From Sulfidibacter corallicola (GTDB taxonomy: Bacteria > Acidobacteriota > Holophagae > Acanthopleuribacterales > Acanthopleuribacteraceae): a stretch of DNA of 64,000 bases. Numbering within the stretch: the first letter of the stretch is position 1; every line of letters begins with the position of its first letter. The notes under the pieces are model-generated. The model did no database searches, was not told the DNA's origin, and saw only the letters and a program-made list of their open reading frames with translations. Below are positions 44,991-56,500 of the stretch, one piece after another. Both the position numbers and the translations under genes were made by a program. The stretch is from contig NZ_CP071793.1 in NCBI RefSeq assembly GCF_017498545.1, forward strand, positions 806,001 through 870,000. The letters run 5' to 3'.

Positions 44991-46273
44991 GTGCCGTCTC
45001 CCTGGGCCGCTGTCTGGTCGGGTAGGACCACCTGATCGCCCTCTTTCAAACCCGCCAGGATTTGGATTCGATCGCCACTGCGCAGCCCGACCTCCACCGG
45101 TTGGCGCCGTTCCCCGCGCCAGCGGGTGCCGATCAGTTTCGCGTAGGGATTCAAACCTTCGAAGTGCAGCGCGTCGCGCGGAATGGAAAGCGTGTCTTCG
45201 ACGCGATCCACTTCGATTTTCAACTTGGCCGTCATCCCCGGGCGCATGACCTCCGGGTCGGGGTTCTCGATCGCGACTTCCGCGTCGAAGACCGTGCTGG
45301 GCTTGTTGTGCGATTTGGCGCGGAAGATGCGCCCCAGGCTGCGGATCGAGCCGCGGTACACCTTGTCGGGGTTGGCGTCCAGGCGGATTTCCACCGGCTG
45401 ACCGGCCGTCACTCTTCCCGCGTCCACCTCGGCGATCGTGGCCTTGACCGACATGGTTTTCAGGTCGGGAATTTCCGCGAGCGTCATGCCGAACCAAACC
45501 GAATCGCCGATCTTGACTCTTTCACCGTTCCAACCGCGCTTGTACACGATCAGCCCGTCTCGCGCCGCGGTCACACTCAGCTTCTGGATATCGGCACGCA
45601 TTCTGTCGACCCTGCTTTGGAGCATGTTCAGCTCGTTTTCCGCCTGGATCGTCGCGCTCTCGCGATCGCGCTTCATGCGCGCGATCCTGCGTTCCAGCGA
45701 AGCCACCTGCAAGTCGAGTTTCTTCGCTTTCAGTCTCTCTTTTTCCAATTCGGTTCGGGCCTGGATCTCCTCGGGGACCTTCACTTTGCGGCGCTGCTTG
45801 TCTGCCTCCGCGCGAGCCTCCACCAGGGAGAGCTCTTCCTTCTCGAGCGCTTCGATCCGCTCCAGTCGCCGTTTCTCGATGTCCTTTCGCCGTGCGTCCA
45901 GCTCCGACAAGGTCGATTGCAGTTGCTGTTGTTGTTCCTGGTCGGCGAATCTGGCGACCGGCATACCGGCTCGCACCATCGAGCCCTCGGGGGCCAGGTA
46001 GTCGAGTCGAAAACTCCACGCATTGGCGATCTTGGGGCATTCGATGTAGATCGAGTTGTCCGAAACCAGCGAACCCGAGGCCTCGATGGTGACCTGCATC
46101 GGCTGGCGCGAAACGAGGTAGATATCGCGTTCGGGATGTGAGCCTTCCCGCAGCCGGTCGCAGCCTGTCGGCAAAAAAAGGAGCAATGCCAGGGAGACGG
46201 CCTTTGCGAGACCCATCCAACTGCCATGGGCGGGTGCGCCGGTCTCGCGGAGGTGGGTGGTCGATTCATTCAT
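44987..46273 (-). CDS. Periplasmic adaptor (HlyD/MacA family) lipoprotein, second copy
   Basis: 428 residues. Signal with lipobox LPTGC (LALLLFLPTGC). Lipoyl half MQVTIEASGSLVSDNSIYIECPKI, a long coiled-coil (about 100-210, Arg/Lys/Glu-rich), second half VTAARDGLIVYKRGWNGERVKIGDSVW, then a beta-barrel and MPD (IPRDALHFEGLNPYAKLIG, VEVGLRSGDRIQILAGLKEGDQVVLPD). It is the copy closest to classical MacA. Overlaps the first adaptor gene by eight bases (ATGAATGA) and the third by four. Confidence 0.93.
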   Translation of the reverse strand: MNESTTHLRETGAPAHGSWMGLAKAVSLALLLFLPTGCDRLREGSHPERDIYLVSRQPMQVTIEASGSLVSDNSIYIECPKIANAWSFRLDYLAPEGSMVRAGMPVARFADQEQQQQLQSTLSELDARRKDIEKRRLERIEALEKEELSLVEARAEADKQRRKVKVPEEIQARTELEKERLKAKKLDLQVASLERRIARMKRDRESATIQAENELNMLQSRVDRMRADIQKLSVTAARDGLIVYKRGWNGERVKIGDSVWFGMTLAEIPDLKTMSVKATIAEVDAGRVTAGQPVEIRLDANPDKVYRGSIRSLGRIFRAKSHNKPSTVFDAEVAIENPDPEVMRPGMTAKLKIEVDRVEDTLSIPRDALHFEGLNPYAKLIGTRWRGERRQPVEVGLRSGDRIQILAGLKEGDQVVLPDQTAAQGDGT

Positions 46274-47525
46274 CGGGCACTCCCGCGGTGAGCTTCGCCG
46301 GTGTCGTCGGCGGTGAAAAGCGCGCCACGAGCAGGGTTCCCTCGGACAGTCCGGATCCGTCGTCGATGGCCATGTAGAAATCGTCGAACCCGAGCGGATG
46401 CACCAACAACGGCTCCCGATCGCGGGCCTGAATCCAGTATCCCGAAGCGTTCCACTGGACCGCGGTCATCGGGACCAGTAGCGCGGAATCCACCTTCACG
46501 AGCTGAATCGCGGTGCGGGCACTCATGCCCGGCCGCATCCGATCCGGATCCATCCGGTCCAGTGCCACCACCACCTTGAAATGAATGCTCTTGCCCCAGG
46601 TCCTCTTTTGGATGGCCTGTTTGGACACGGAGCGTACCTGCCCGGTGAGTTCGATGTCGGGGTAGGCGTCGAGCCTCGCGGCTACTCGCTGGCCCTCCTC
46701 GATTTGCCGTCGTTCGAATTCGGTGACGTAGACTTCCAGTTGAAGCCGGCTCAGGTCGGGAATGTTGACCACCGGACGGGTCGATTGCACCGAATCGCCC
46801 GGTTGGAGCTTGCGATTCTCGCCCATTTTCTCTTCGTAGATGACCACGCCGCCGCGCGTGGTTTTCAGCTCCAAGGATTGGCGCAGTTGGCGGGCATGGG
46901 CCAGCTTCGTTTTCAGGAGTTCCAGGTTCAGCGCCGAGCCCTTGATTTTGTCGCGTGCATTGGCTTGTTCCTGCTCGGCATTGAAACGCTTTCGTTCCAG
47001 GTCGGTCCGGCTTTTGGCGAGGGCCAGTTGGAAGTCGTGGTATTCGCGGGCCTTGCGAAGATCTTCGGGCACTGCCGCATCGACGTTCGCGATCGCCATA
47101 TCCAGTTCCGCCTCTTCGATTTGGCGATCGAGGTCCAGCTTCTGGTCGCGCATCTCGGCGATCAGGTTCTGATGCTTCTTTTCTTGTTCCTCCAGGTCCT
47201 TTTCCAATTGCTCGATCTTGTCCACCATACCGCTGTCGTCGAAGCGTACGATGGCTTCCCCGGGCGCGGCCGTCTCTCCCTCGGGCTTCATCCACTGAAT
47301 GGTCACGTTCCATTGCTGGGTGCGCGGTGCATAGAAACGCTCGGAATTCTCGGCCGCCAAGGTGCCGCTGAGAACCAGTTCCTGGTGGAAAGGGCCGCGT
47401 TCGATCCGTGGTTCGGTATCGCCGGCCGCCACCGTGATCCCGGCGATCAACACCAAAAACGAGAGGGCCGACCGAACCAGACTCCTGAGCCCGTCAGGCA
47501 TGGGTTTGTCGATGTTCTTCTGCAA
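46266..47525 (-). CDS. Periplasmic adaptor (HlyD/MacA family), first copy
   Basis: 419 residues with a Sec-type signal (LVRSALSFLVLIAGITVAAG) and no lipobox Cys, unlike the two copies that follow. Lipoyl half VLSGTLAAENSERFYAPR, coiled-coil hairpin of about 110 residues (IEQLEKDLEEQEKKHQNLI, DLERKRFNAEQEQANARDKI), second half ELKTTRGGVVIYEEKMGENRKLQPGDSV, then a beta-barrel. The start is TTG with GGAG six bases upstream, inside the ATPase gene (32-base overlap). Confidence 0.92.
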   Translation of the reverse strand: MQKNIDKPMPDGLRSLVRSALSFLVLIAGITVAAGDTEPRIERGPFHQELVLSGTLAAENSERFYAPRTQQWNVTIQWMKPEGETAAPGEAIVRFDDSGMVDKIEQLEKDLEEQEKKHQNLIAEMRDQKLDLDRQIEEAELDMAIANVDAAVPEDLRKAREYHDFQLALAKSRTDLERKRFNAEQEQANARDKIKGSALNLELLKTKLAHARQLRQSLELKTTRGGVVIYEEKMGENRKLQPGDSVQSTRPVVNIPDLSRLQLEVYVTEFERRQIEEGQRVAARLDAYPDIELTGQVRSVSKQAIQKRTWGKSIHFKVVVALDRMDPDRMRPGMSARTAIQLVKVDSALLVPMTAVQWNASGYWIQARDREPLLVHPLGFDDFYMAIDDGSGLSEGTLLVARFSPPTTPAKLTAGVPDE

Positions 47526-48177
47526 AGATTTCTCCGTCTTTCAGGCGCACGGTGCGCGAAGCGTAGGCCGCGATCTCTTCCTCGTGCGTGACCATGACCA
47601 GGGTGTGCCCGGCCTCGTTCAGCTCCACGAACAGCGCCATGATATCGGCGGACGTGGTGCTGTCCAGGTTACCCGTGGGCTCGTCCGCCAGGATGATCGC
47701 CGGCTCGTTGATCAACGCGCGGGCGATGGCCACCCGTTGGCACTGACCGCCGGATAACTCCATCGGCCGGTGGTGCATCCGATCGCCAAGGCCCACACGC
47801 CGCAGCATCGAGGCCGCACGTTGCAGGTCGATCTGGCGTTCCCGGCGATAGAGCAGTGGTAGGGCTACATTTTGAAGGGCGGTTTTTCGGGGCAGTAGGT
47901 TGAAATTCTGGAAGACGAAACCGATCTCGCGATTGCGAATGGTTGCCAGCTCGTCGTCACCGCGGCGGTGGACCTCGGTACCTTTCAATCGGTAACTTCC
48001 CGAATCGAATCGATCCAGGCAACCGAGAATGTTGAGGAGGGTGGACTTACCGGAACCGGAGGAGCCCATGATGGCCACGAAATCGCCGGCGGCAACCTCG
48101 AAGGATATGTTTTTCAGGGCGGTGACCCGAAGGTCGCCCATGTCGTAGACCTTGGTGAGTTGATGCATCGATATCAT
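47494..48177 (-). CDS. MacB/LolD-type ABC transporter ATPase
   Basis: 227 residues. Walker A GSSGSGKST (38-46), Q-loop GFVFQNFNLLP, signature LSGGQCQRVAIARAL (the common Q before QR is replaced by Cys), Walker B AIILADEPTGNLD, and H-loop MVTHEEE. It belongs to the MacB/LolD/FtsE subfamily, which powers mechanotransmission through FtsX-type permeases and not classical transport. ATG 48177 has GAGG six bases upstream, and the in-frame extension to 48246 is not supported. First gene of the efflux operon: ATPase, adaptor 1, adaptor 2, adaptor 3, permease. Confidence 0.95.
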   Translation of the reverse strand: MISMHQLTKVYDMGDLRVTALKNISFEVAAGDFVAIMGSSGSGKSTLLNILGCLDRFDSGSYRLKGTEVHRRGDDELATIRNREIGFVFQNFNLLPRKTALQNVALPLLYRRERQIDLQRAASMLRRVGLGDRMHHRPMELSGGQCQRVAIARALINEPAIILADEPTGNLDSTTSADIMALFVELNEAGHTLVMVTHEEEIAAYASRTVRLKDGEIFAEEHRQTHA

Positions 48178-48934
48178 GAAAGCCTCGAGTGGGGGATCAT
48201 CTACAGAAGTGTGGTCGAGATTCACTTTGGGTGGGTCGTCAATCAAATAATATGATTGGAAAATGTCCTGAAAAGACGACTTTTTCTAGAGGGTATCCAG
48301 AGCGTCTTGATTTTACACCGCGGCGTTTTTTCAAGTGTCGACATGAGTTGGTCGAGTCATGGGTCTTTTTATTTTCATTTGTGTTTTTACCATGTTTTTG
48401 TATTTTTTTGTTCCGTTTTAAATCTGCTTTTCCTCTTGCGACTCGGTCACGACCCAACCCCTGGCACTCCGTTCATATATTAATGTATGGATACCCACCA
48501 CCGAGCCGGGGCGCTTCGGTCAAGGTCGTGGGCGCCCTTTTTACCTTAGGCGAAATACCCATGAGTGTTGTATCGCTCTTGGCCGAAAAAAAGGGTTTGC
48601 TCTTGTCAATCACGACGGAATGAGGCTTTGCCTGGCCGAGTTTGGGTGAGGATTTGGTACGATTTGACCCCTTTGAGCCGTTCGCTAATCGGCAGATTGA
48701 TTGCTGTCAAACTCAAGAAAGTCGAGTTTTCAAAAAAGCGCATCTGTGATGGATTGCTGCGTTTTGCTTGTGGAAGATATTTCACTTGTGCGGTCGTTTT
48801 AATTTGCTAGAGTCCCTCCTATGGTTGGATGAAACACGTCATTTCGGTACCTCTCGGCGAACGGCCGTGTCGTCCTTCCCTGCGGGCATGTCGATTCCAT
48901 GATCGGGTGCGCCGCGAGATCCCAAGGAGTTCAA
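48178..48934. other. Divergent intergenic, partly AT-rich
   Basis: Between the efflux operon (minus) and the flavoprotein gene (plus). The part around 48240-48480 is AT-rich and probably holds the operon promoter. A plus-strand promoter is proposed at 48786-48813. No gene. Confidence 0.45.
48786..48813 (+). promoter_or_regulatory. Possible promoter of the flavoprotein gene
   Basis: TTGTGC (48786-48791), a 16-base spacer, TAGAGT (48808-48813), about 120 bases before the start codon. Confidence 0.35.
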
Positions 48935-49501
48935 ATGATTCAGATTTTGGTAACGAGTATCAGTGATTCTGGCTGCACGGACAAAATGGCCGCCAAGATC
49001 GCTGAAGGCGCACGCGAGATCAGGGACACCACTGTCATTACCAAAACAACCGAGACGGTGACGACCAACGACTTTCTGGAAAGTGACGGAATCCTTTTCG
49101 GGACACCGGTTCATATGGGTGCACCCGATTGGCGTATCAAGAAGCTGCTCGACACCGTAATCGCGCCGTTGTGGATGCGCGACGAGATGGTCGGCAAAAT
49201 CGGTGCGGTGTTCGCCACCGGGAGCGGATTCGGCAAAGCCGGTGGCGGTGCCGAACTGGCCATGGTTTCGATGCTCAACACCCTGGCCGAACTCGGCATG
49301 ATCATCATCCCCCTGCCCAAGAACACGCCGGGCTACGCCAAGGGAGGGATTCATTGGGGACCCTACGCGCGCACGGGAAACGACGAGCAGGAATCGATCG
49401 GCGTACAGGATGATCAATTGGAGGCGGCCGCGTGCCACGGGATGAACGTGGCGCGTGCAGCCCTGGCGCTCCAAAACCAAATCGTGTTTCACCACTCGTG
49501 A
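48935..49501 (+). CDS. WrbA-like flavodoxin-fold NAD(P)H:quinone oxidoreductase
   Basis: 188 residues. ILVTSISDSGCTDKMAAKIAEGARE is the FMN phosphate loop, SDGILFGTPVHMGAPDWRIKKLLDT the isoalloxazine-binding loop (WrbA: GSPTR-G), then GKIGAVFATGSGFGKAGGGAELAMVSMLNTLAELGMIIIPL and GIHWGPYARTG. The phosphate loop SISDSGCT differs from the usual YYS-YGH-T of WrbA, so the exact branch is uncertain. Two-electron reduction of quinones is the expected activity. AAGGAG lies five bases before ATG. Confidence 0.82.
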   Translation: MIQILVTSISDSGCTDKMAAKIAEGAREIRDTTVITKTTETVTTNDFLESDGILFGTPVHMGAPDWRIKKLLDTVIAPLWMRDEMVGKIGAVFATGSGFGKAGGGAELAMVSMLNTLAELGMIIIPLPKNTPGYAKGGIHWGPYARTGNDEQESIGVQDDQLEAAACHGMNVARAALALQNQIVFHHS

Positions 49502-49751
49502 GCGCGGGAATGCCCGCCCGGAGCGGGCGGGCGACCACCAAGCGTGGATGCCGTTCATCCGAACACAGGGTTTTTATGAAAAGGCTCCCCTGAATCGGCC
49601 GGGTATCCAATGCGAATCGGAATCGGCGTCAGGTATCGGCGATTGACCTAAAAACAGGCATCTTGCCGAGACCTGACGCCGGAGGCCTGGTCGCGTGCCC
49701 ATCCGGGCGAACCAGCTTGGCGATTGCGATTTATTCGTTTCTGGATGGGTA

Positions 49752-50207
49752 CTAGGTTGCGGGTGGATCGAAGCGTTTCTTGAGGGTGAAGGCCTTGGCG
49801 GAGGGGCCTTCGTCCGCCAAAAGCGCCAACCGTCGTTTCCCTTCGTATTCGTCCGGGATCACCCCGGCCTCGACCCACCACAAGACCAGGCTGGGCTGGC
49901 CTTTCATGCGCTCGAACCACTGAAGGCGATCCGCGAATACCTTGACGTGGTCCGTATGGTAGGTGAATTCGAATAGGGAATCCGGGTCTTCCCAGACCGA
50001 CATGTTGATGATCATGTGGGGGTCATCGTAGGGGTTGATGTCGGTGCTGTTGCCCGAATCGGATTTGAGGCGCCACACGAAACCGGGGGCTCGTTCGGCG
50101 AGGGCGTTGATGGTGTCCAGTTGGGTTACGAATCCCTGCATTCTCGGATCGTCCAAGGGATACAGGGCGCGGGCCACATTGTACTGGGCCAGGTGGTACG
50201 TAGTCAT
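49752..50207 (-). CDS. DUF3291-family protein
   Basis: 151 residues: YHLAQYNVARALYPLDDPRMQGFVTQLDTINALAERAPGFVWRL, NPYDDPHMIINMSVWEDPDSLFEFTY, HTDHVKVFADRLQWF, PSLVLWWVEAGVIPDEYEGKRRLALLADEGPSAKAFTLKKRF. This matches the DUF3291 dimeric alpha-beta barrel pattern from end to end. ATG 50207 has GGAG eight bases upstream. Monooxygenase-like in fold, with no proven function. It is convergent with the flavoprotein gene, and a GCCCGCCCG/CGGGCGGGC stem lies near 49512-49533. Confidence 0.88.
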   Translation of the reverse strand: MTTYHLAQYNVARALYPLDDPRMQGFVTQLDTINALAERAPGFVWRLKSDSGNSTDINPYDDPHMIINMSVWEDPDSLFEFTYHTDHVKVFADRLQWFERMKGQPSLVLWWVEAGVIPDEYEGKRRLALLADEGPSAKAFTLKKRFDPPAT

Positions 50208-50521
50208 CGTTCTCGCTCCGTTGGGTTTGAAAGGCAAAAGTTCAGCATTTCTAAGAACATGTACATATGATAACGAAGTCGTGGGGGAAAAGTCTGAAGG
50301 CTTTCCTCGCCGATGGCCAGGGGTGAACCCGAGATGGACAGGCGCCATCGGGCAGGCGTTGGGCGGGGGGTGACCGGCGTCACCGCCTTCGCCGATCTCC
50401 GCCATTCACGACGGCCTTTCTGCCGTTCACGACACGGCGCCTTTCGCTGCCTCCAGCCGAGGGTGAGATTTCCGATAGCGAGCCCGCTATCGGTCGGCTC
50501 GCAATCCAGGAGGTATCGCTC
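50208..50521. other. Divergent leader region of the giant gene
   Basis: About 310 bases. No gene. It contains the perfect hairpin at 50472-50493 just ahead of the AGGAGG of the 2450-residue protein gene. Confidence 0.5.
50472..50493 (+). promoter_or_regulatory. Leader hairpin before the giant gene
   Basis: A perfect 9-bp stem, CCGATAGCG/CGCTATCGG, with an AGCC tetraloop, ending 14 bases before the ribosome binding site AGGAGG (50508-50513). It may stabilise the mRNA or control translation. There is no T tail, so it is not a terminator. Confidence 0.5.
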
Positions 50522-53500
50522 ATGTCCGCCGCGTTCGTTCGTATCCTTATCGTTCTGGTTCCCACATTTCTCATATCCCCTGTCGCCTTTGGCCAAGCCC
50601 CCCGAGTAACCGATTTTCTGCCTACCGGTGGCACGACCGGTACCACCGTCACCCTGACCGGCACCAATTTCCTGCCCACCGTGGACACCGAGGTTTCGGT
50701 CCGCATCGGCCTGGTCGACGCCGAGATCCTGAGCCACACCGACACGGAACTCCAAATCACCGTGCCGGTGGGCGCCACCACCGGGGCGATCACGGTCACC
50801 ACCGAGAATGGGACCCACACCACGGGTCGGGTGTTCCACGTCCTGTTCCCGCTCGCCGGTTCGGTATCGCTGCCCGTCGGATTGGATCCAACCGATTTCG
50901 ACCTGGTCGGCACTTTCGGCGTGGGCTCGCTCACCGGCTCAAGCTACTCTGTCTCGGCCAGCGCCAGCGATGATTCGATCATCGCCGCGGTTCCCAAAAA
51001 CGGCGACGGCAACATCTTTCTGGGTCGCTATTGCCCTGACCGCGACACGAGCGGCCCCGTGATCGATGCGGCCAGTACCGCGTTGGCGCTGTTGCTCAAC
51101 CAGCCGTTTTTCGTGACGGACAACCCCCAGCGTTACGCCTACCTGGCCGACCTGGCCACCGGCAACGCCACGGTCGGTCAGAAACTGAGTGAACTGGAAG
51201 CCCTGGTCGAGGAGCACTGGGTCTTGACCTCGGACCCGCTAACCAACCAGGCGGTGATCGACAAGGTCGCCGAAGCGGTGTCGGCCCTGGTCGATATCCT
51301 GCCTGCCGATTCCCATTCCGATCTGAGCGCCTCGCGCAAGTTCGATGGCCGCGTGCAAACGCTGGGGACCGATTGGCTTACGCCGAAATTCCAGGACGGT
51401 TCGCCGCCCGGTGTGGCGGTCGCCGCGCCGGACGGCCTGCCCTCCGACTGGGTGATCAACGTGGCCCGCATCGACCCGGAACAGGCTGCGCTGGACAACG
51501 GGCTCAACAGCATTCTGGCGCTCGAGAGCACGGCCTTCACGCGCGAGACCTACGCCCAGCTCGGCATCGTTCCCGCCAAACAACTTTCGGCGAAAATCGA
51601 TATCGTGTCGTTTGCACTGGACGCGCTCAGCCAGAGCCTGATCGGCGACGGCGAAGATCCGCTGAACCTCCAGAACGAGGACGATGCGATCTACATCCTG
51701 CGCATGTACAGCGGTGCGGTCATCGATACCAGTCCCAACGACGAGGACAGCACGCTCATGGATGCGATCGACAGCACCGCCTCCAGCGTGGCCACGCGCG
51801 ACAAGATCACGGCCACGGCATTGAACCTGACGATGGTCGTACTGGACGCGCTTTCGCTGTTCGACAAGACCGGCGACCACGCCCTCGTGGGTCAGGCCTT
51901 TCGCGATATGGTGAGCGGCGGGTACACGGTCTCCTACAACATGATCAATACGCTGGTGACCGACATCGAGAGCGGGGCCGTCAGCGATACGGCCACCATC
52001 GCTTGGCGTGTCGGCACCACCGCGTTGGAAATTTGGAAGGAAATGTTGCGGATCAAGGCCCTGGCCGGTCTCGGCGCCGCCCAGGGCAAGCTCGCCGGGT
52101 TGATCTCCAAGCTGTGGGTTCCGCTGGAAGTGCTGTCCAAGATCTCGACGGTCGGTAAGATCGGCGAGCGCACGGCGGCGCTGCTGGGCACCTCGCTCGG
52201 CCCCAACGTCACGCCGCTGGAATCGAGTCTGGTATTGGTGGGCGACCCGCTGGCGCCCAAGATCACCTCGCTCAATCAAGTGGGCTTCACCTTGGCCCCC
52301 GGCGATTCGCTCACCCTGACCGGCCTGCGTTGGTGGACCGCCGCTCCCGAAATGAACAAGATCTGGTTCGACACCACCAGTGCGCCCGGTGAGTCGCTGT
52401 CCGGCGATGACCTGACGCTTACCATTCCGGAGAACCTGAGCCCGGGTACCTATACCCTGGCCGCCTCCAGTCCGCGCGGCGGGCCACGCGCCTTCGCCAC
52501 GCCGGTCACGGTGCAACGCCGCCCGCTGCTGCAAAATCGATCCCCGTCCAAGGGCTTCGCCGCTGCCGGCGCGAAACGGGGCGCCGAGCCTTTTGCGGAC
52601 TTCGCGGGCACACCGGTCACCATGCACGGCAGCTTTTTCGATCCGGCCAGCGATCCCGCCGACATGGTCCTCTTCGGCGAAACCGGCGCCGTCATCAGCG
52701 GCGTCGAAACGACCGAGATCACCGCGCGGGTGCCGGCTGGTCTCGATCCCGGTCCCACCGAAGTGTCCATCAAGGCCGGTGATTCGGAATTGGCCAGCGC
52801 GGCCCTGGAGTTTCTCGTGTTGGATGCGCCCGTTCTGACCGCCATCAGCCCGACCGAAGCCAAAGGGTTCGCCACCCTGGTGCTTGACTGCGAAAACCTT
52901 TCCGGCGTCTTGGAAGAGGTCGTGGTGCGCTTCGGCTTCACGGGCGGACCCGTCGACGTGGCGCCGATTTCCACCGACGACAAACGCCTGACGGTGCGCT
53001 TGCCGACCGCGGTCCCCGAGGGTGAGATGGCCTCGGTCACGGTGTTGACGCCCGCAGGCGCCAGCGCGTCGATGATGGTGACCCGCCTGGCCGGACTCAC
53101 CGACGGCACCACCTTCACGGTGGGCGATTTAAGCGCCGCCCACGCACCGCTGGACGGCGTGATCAGCCTGGGCGACGCGATTTTCTACGCCGATTTCGAG
53201 GGGCACTTCATCGATAGCGGCAGTTTCGACGACGAGAACCGCTTCGAGCTGACGACCGTGACCCTGGATGACGAGGACAACGAAGTGGGTCGCGAGACCA
53301 CCCTCGAAGCGGTGCCCAGCGGCTTTACCCTCTACGAACCCACCGGCGGCCACGAATGGCTCCATCGCCGGACGCGCACCGTTCGCGAAGGATCCGGAGC
53401 CGTGCTCGGCGATACGGGGTGGGTGGCCGAGGAGAACCTGGACATGGCGCCGTTCGGCACGCCCGAAGACGGCGATTTGGGCATCGTCGATTGTGGCCGC

Positions 53501-56500
53501 ACCTTCACCGATACCATCAACGTCCCGGCCACCACGCCCGGGACCGCCGGTGGTTCGCTCGAGTTCGGCTCCATCGCCGGCGGCCACGACATCCTTCAGG
53601 GAACGGGCGGTAAGCCGACGATCGACGACACCTCGCTGGGCGTGCTCGGCAAGGGTCAGGTCATCAAGGACCTGATCCTCTCGGGCGGGACCCTGACGAT
53701 CGCGGGGACCGCGGGCGAATTCACCGGATTGGAGATCAGCGGCGCCTTGGGGAAGGGCATCGAAATTACCGGTACGGGGCACAAGGTCGAGGCGAGCGTG
53801 TTCGAGTGCTCCGCCGAGGGTGTCAAACTCAGCCCAGGCGCCGCCTACAACGAGCTGGACATCGTCTCGGGCGGCAACGCCATCGGCCTGACGATCGACG
53901 ACGCCACCAACAACCGGGTCACGGGCAGCATCGGACTGAGCGCGAGCGAGACACCGCTCACCAACGTGCTGACCGGATTGTTGATGCGGGCCAGTGCCAA
54001 CGCCAACGTCCTGAGCCTGACTCGGGTCCACCAAGCGCTGAGAGGCTACGCGATCGATCTCAACGGCGCGGCCGACAACCAGTTGACCGTGACTTCGGTA
54101 GACTGCACGCTCGGCGCCAAAGGCGTGGTGTTCGGCGCCGAGATGGGCATGGAGACCTCCTCGCCCGTGACGGCCAACACCCTGAAAATCGGTCTTCTGG
54201 AGGGTGCCGACGGTGCGGGAATTCTCGTCAATCGGGCCGACGCCAACGTGATCGAAGACTTCGCGATCGAGGCCTGCGGCGGCAGTGGCATCTTGATCGA
54301 GGGTCCGATGGTGGCGAGCACCGTCCTGCGCAACGGCACGGTCGGTCAGCTCGACGCCGCGGGCGACGACCGCCAGAACGGGGCCTGGGGGATTTCGGTT
54401 TTGGCCGCGGATCTCACCGCGATTCAGGATGTTCGCGTGGGCAACAACGGCGAAGGTGGCGTGCAATTGAAAGACATCGCGGCCACGAAGGCCGGACCGA
54501 CCCTGCTCCAGGACGTCAGCGCCGAGGGTATGGCGCCGCCCGTACCGAAACGCGGCATGCCCACCGTCGGTTTCGCCATCGACAACAGCAGCGGCGTGGT
54601 GTTGATCGACGGGTCCAGCGAGGGCTACGAGATCGGCCTGCGGATCAGCGGCCCGATGGCCGCGGATAACCAGGTCTACAGCCTCGATCCGGATGATCCC
54701 AGCACCTACGACGGCAGCACCGTCGGTGTGGTGGTGTCCGACGGTGCTTCCGTCAACCAATTCAGAAATCTCTTGGTTACGAAGGGCGCCACCCACTACG
54801 AAGTGGGTTTGGGCTGCGACCTCAACCAGTTCACACGCTGTACCGCCACCGGCGAAGCCGGCAGCGAGTTCGGGTTCCACCTGACGGGCGCCTCCCAGAC
54901 GATCCTGAACGGCTGCCGCGTCACGGGCACCACCGAAGCGGGCTTGGCCGCCACCGACGCCCAACAACTCGAGGTTTTCGATTTCGCCGTACACCAACCG
55001 GAAAAGGACGCCATGCGGTTGTCCGGGGTGATGGCGGCCCAGATCGGCTCCGACGCGGCGGGCGGCGAAGTCAACCTCTCGGCTTTCGGTCGCAACGGTA
55101 TCCATCTGTTGGACTGTGCCGACATCTCGATTCGCAACACCAACGTCTACGGGCGTGACGACGGCACCATCACCGGGGTCAACGGCATTCAACTGAGCGG
55201 CGCCACCATGGGTGTGCACATCGGCGTACCCGGTACGGAGGGATCGGTCGCGGTCAACGGTACCAGCGGCAAGGCGATCTTTCTCGACAACGACACGGTG
55301 GACGGCATCACCGTTCGCAATGCGTTCATCGGTGCGCTGGGCGATGACTTCGGCTTCGTCCACGGGCCCATGACGGCCGGCAACACGGGCTACGGCATCT
55401 TCAGCGACGGGGCCGCCTCGGTGATCGTGGGTGAACCGCTGGGGATATCCCGCAACACGATCAGCGACAACGCGCTCGGCAACATCTTCGCTTCCGGCGC
55501 CGACGGCGGCATTTCGATCATCGGCAACACCATCGGCGACGGCCCGGGCGTGACCCCCGTTTTCGGCATCCACCTGACCGACGGCCTCGGCTTGGCCACG
55601 GTGCGGGACAACCTGATCGAAGGATGTGCGACCGGTGTGTTGATCGATGGCGGTGCGCACGACACGCGCTTCGCCAACAACGACATTCGCGACAACACCG
55701 GCGACGGCGTGACGGTGGACGGCGCTTCGACGAACCACAACAGTTTGCGCGGCAACCGCATCACCCGCAACGGGGGCAAGGCCATTCGGCTCGTGAACGG
55801 CGCCAACGACGGGATTCAGGCGCCCACCGTGACCGAGGTGATGAGTTCGCGCGGCCGCGTTCAGGGCAACATTCCCAGCGGGCTCGACCCCGGCGCCGAG
55901 GTTCATGTCTTCGCCGATCCCGACGACGAAGGGGCGACCCTGGTCGGTACCGATCTACCCAAGAACAACCGCTTCATCACCTTCTCGCGCATCCCGGTCG
56001 GCATGAAGATCACGGCGACCGTCACCGACGCGGTCGGCAACACAAGCGAGTACGGCGGCTTCTCGGGGAGCGGCGCCGGCAGCGCACCCGGGCTTTGGGT
56101 GTTCGCCTCGAATCGTCACGATCCGGGCGGCGAGATGGACATCTATCGCTTCTTCGCGGGCGAATCGGACCCCTCGCGATTGGTCTCGAACCTGGAAGAG
56201 GACACCCGCCCGCGTCTGGCCCCCAACGGGACGGACATCGCCTGGTCGGCCCGGCGTAGCGGTACCTTCCAACTCCACCTCCGCGACGGCGATGGCAGCG
56301 AAACCGCACTGACGAGCGGGAGCGGCGACAAGACCGACCCGGCGTTCACGCCCGACGGCTCGACCCTGGTCTACACCAGCGACGCGTCCGGAAACCTGGA
56401 CCTGATGGAACTGGACCTGGCCGCGCCCGAAAGCCCCCGCGTCCTGCTCGCCACCCCGGCCGACGAGTTCGAAGCGGTTGTCGCGCCTGGCGGCAATCTG

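Noticed and set aside
53129..55906. 925-codon minus-strand frame inside the giant gene
   Set aside because: Codon-phase shadow in GC-rich DNA. The plus-strand frame has a signal peptide, a ribosome binding site and recognisable domains throughout.
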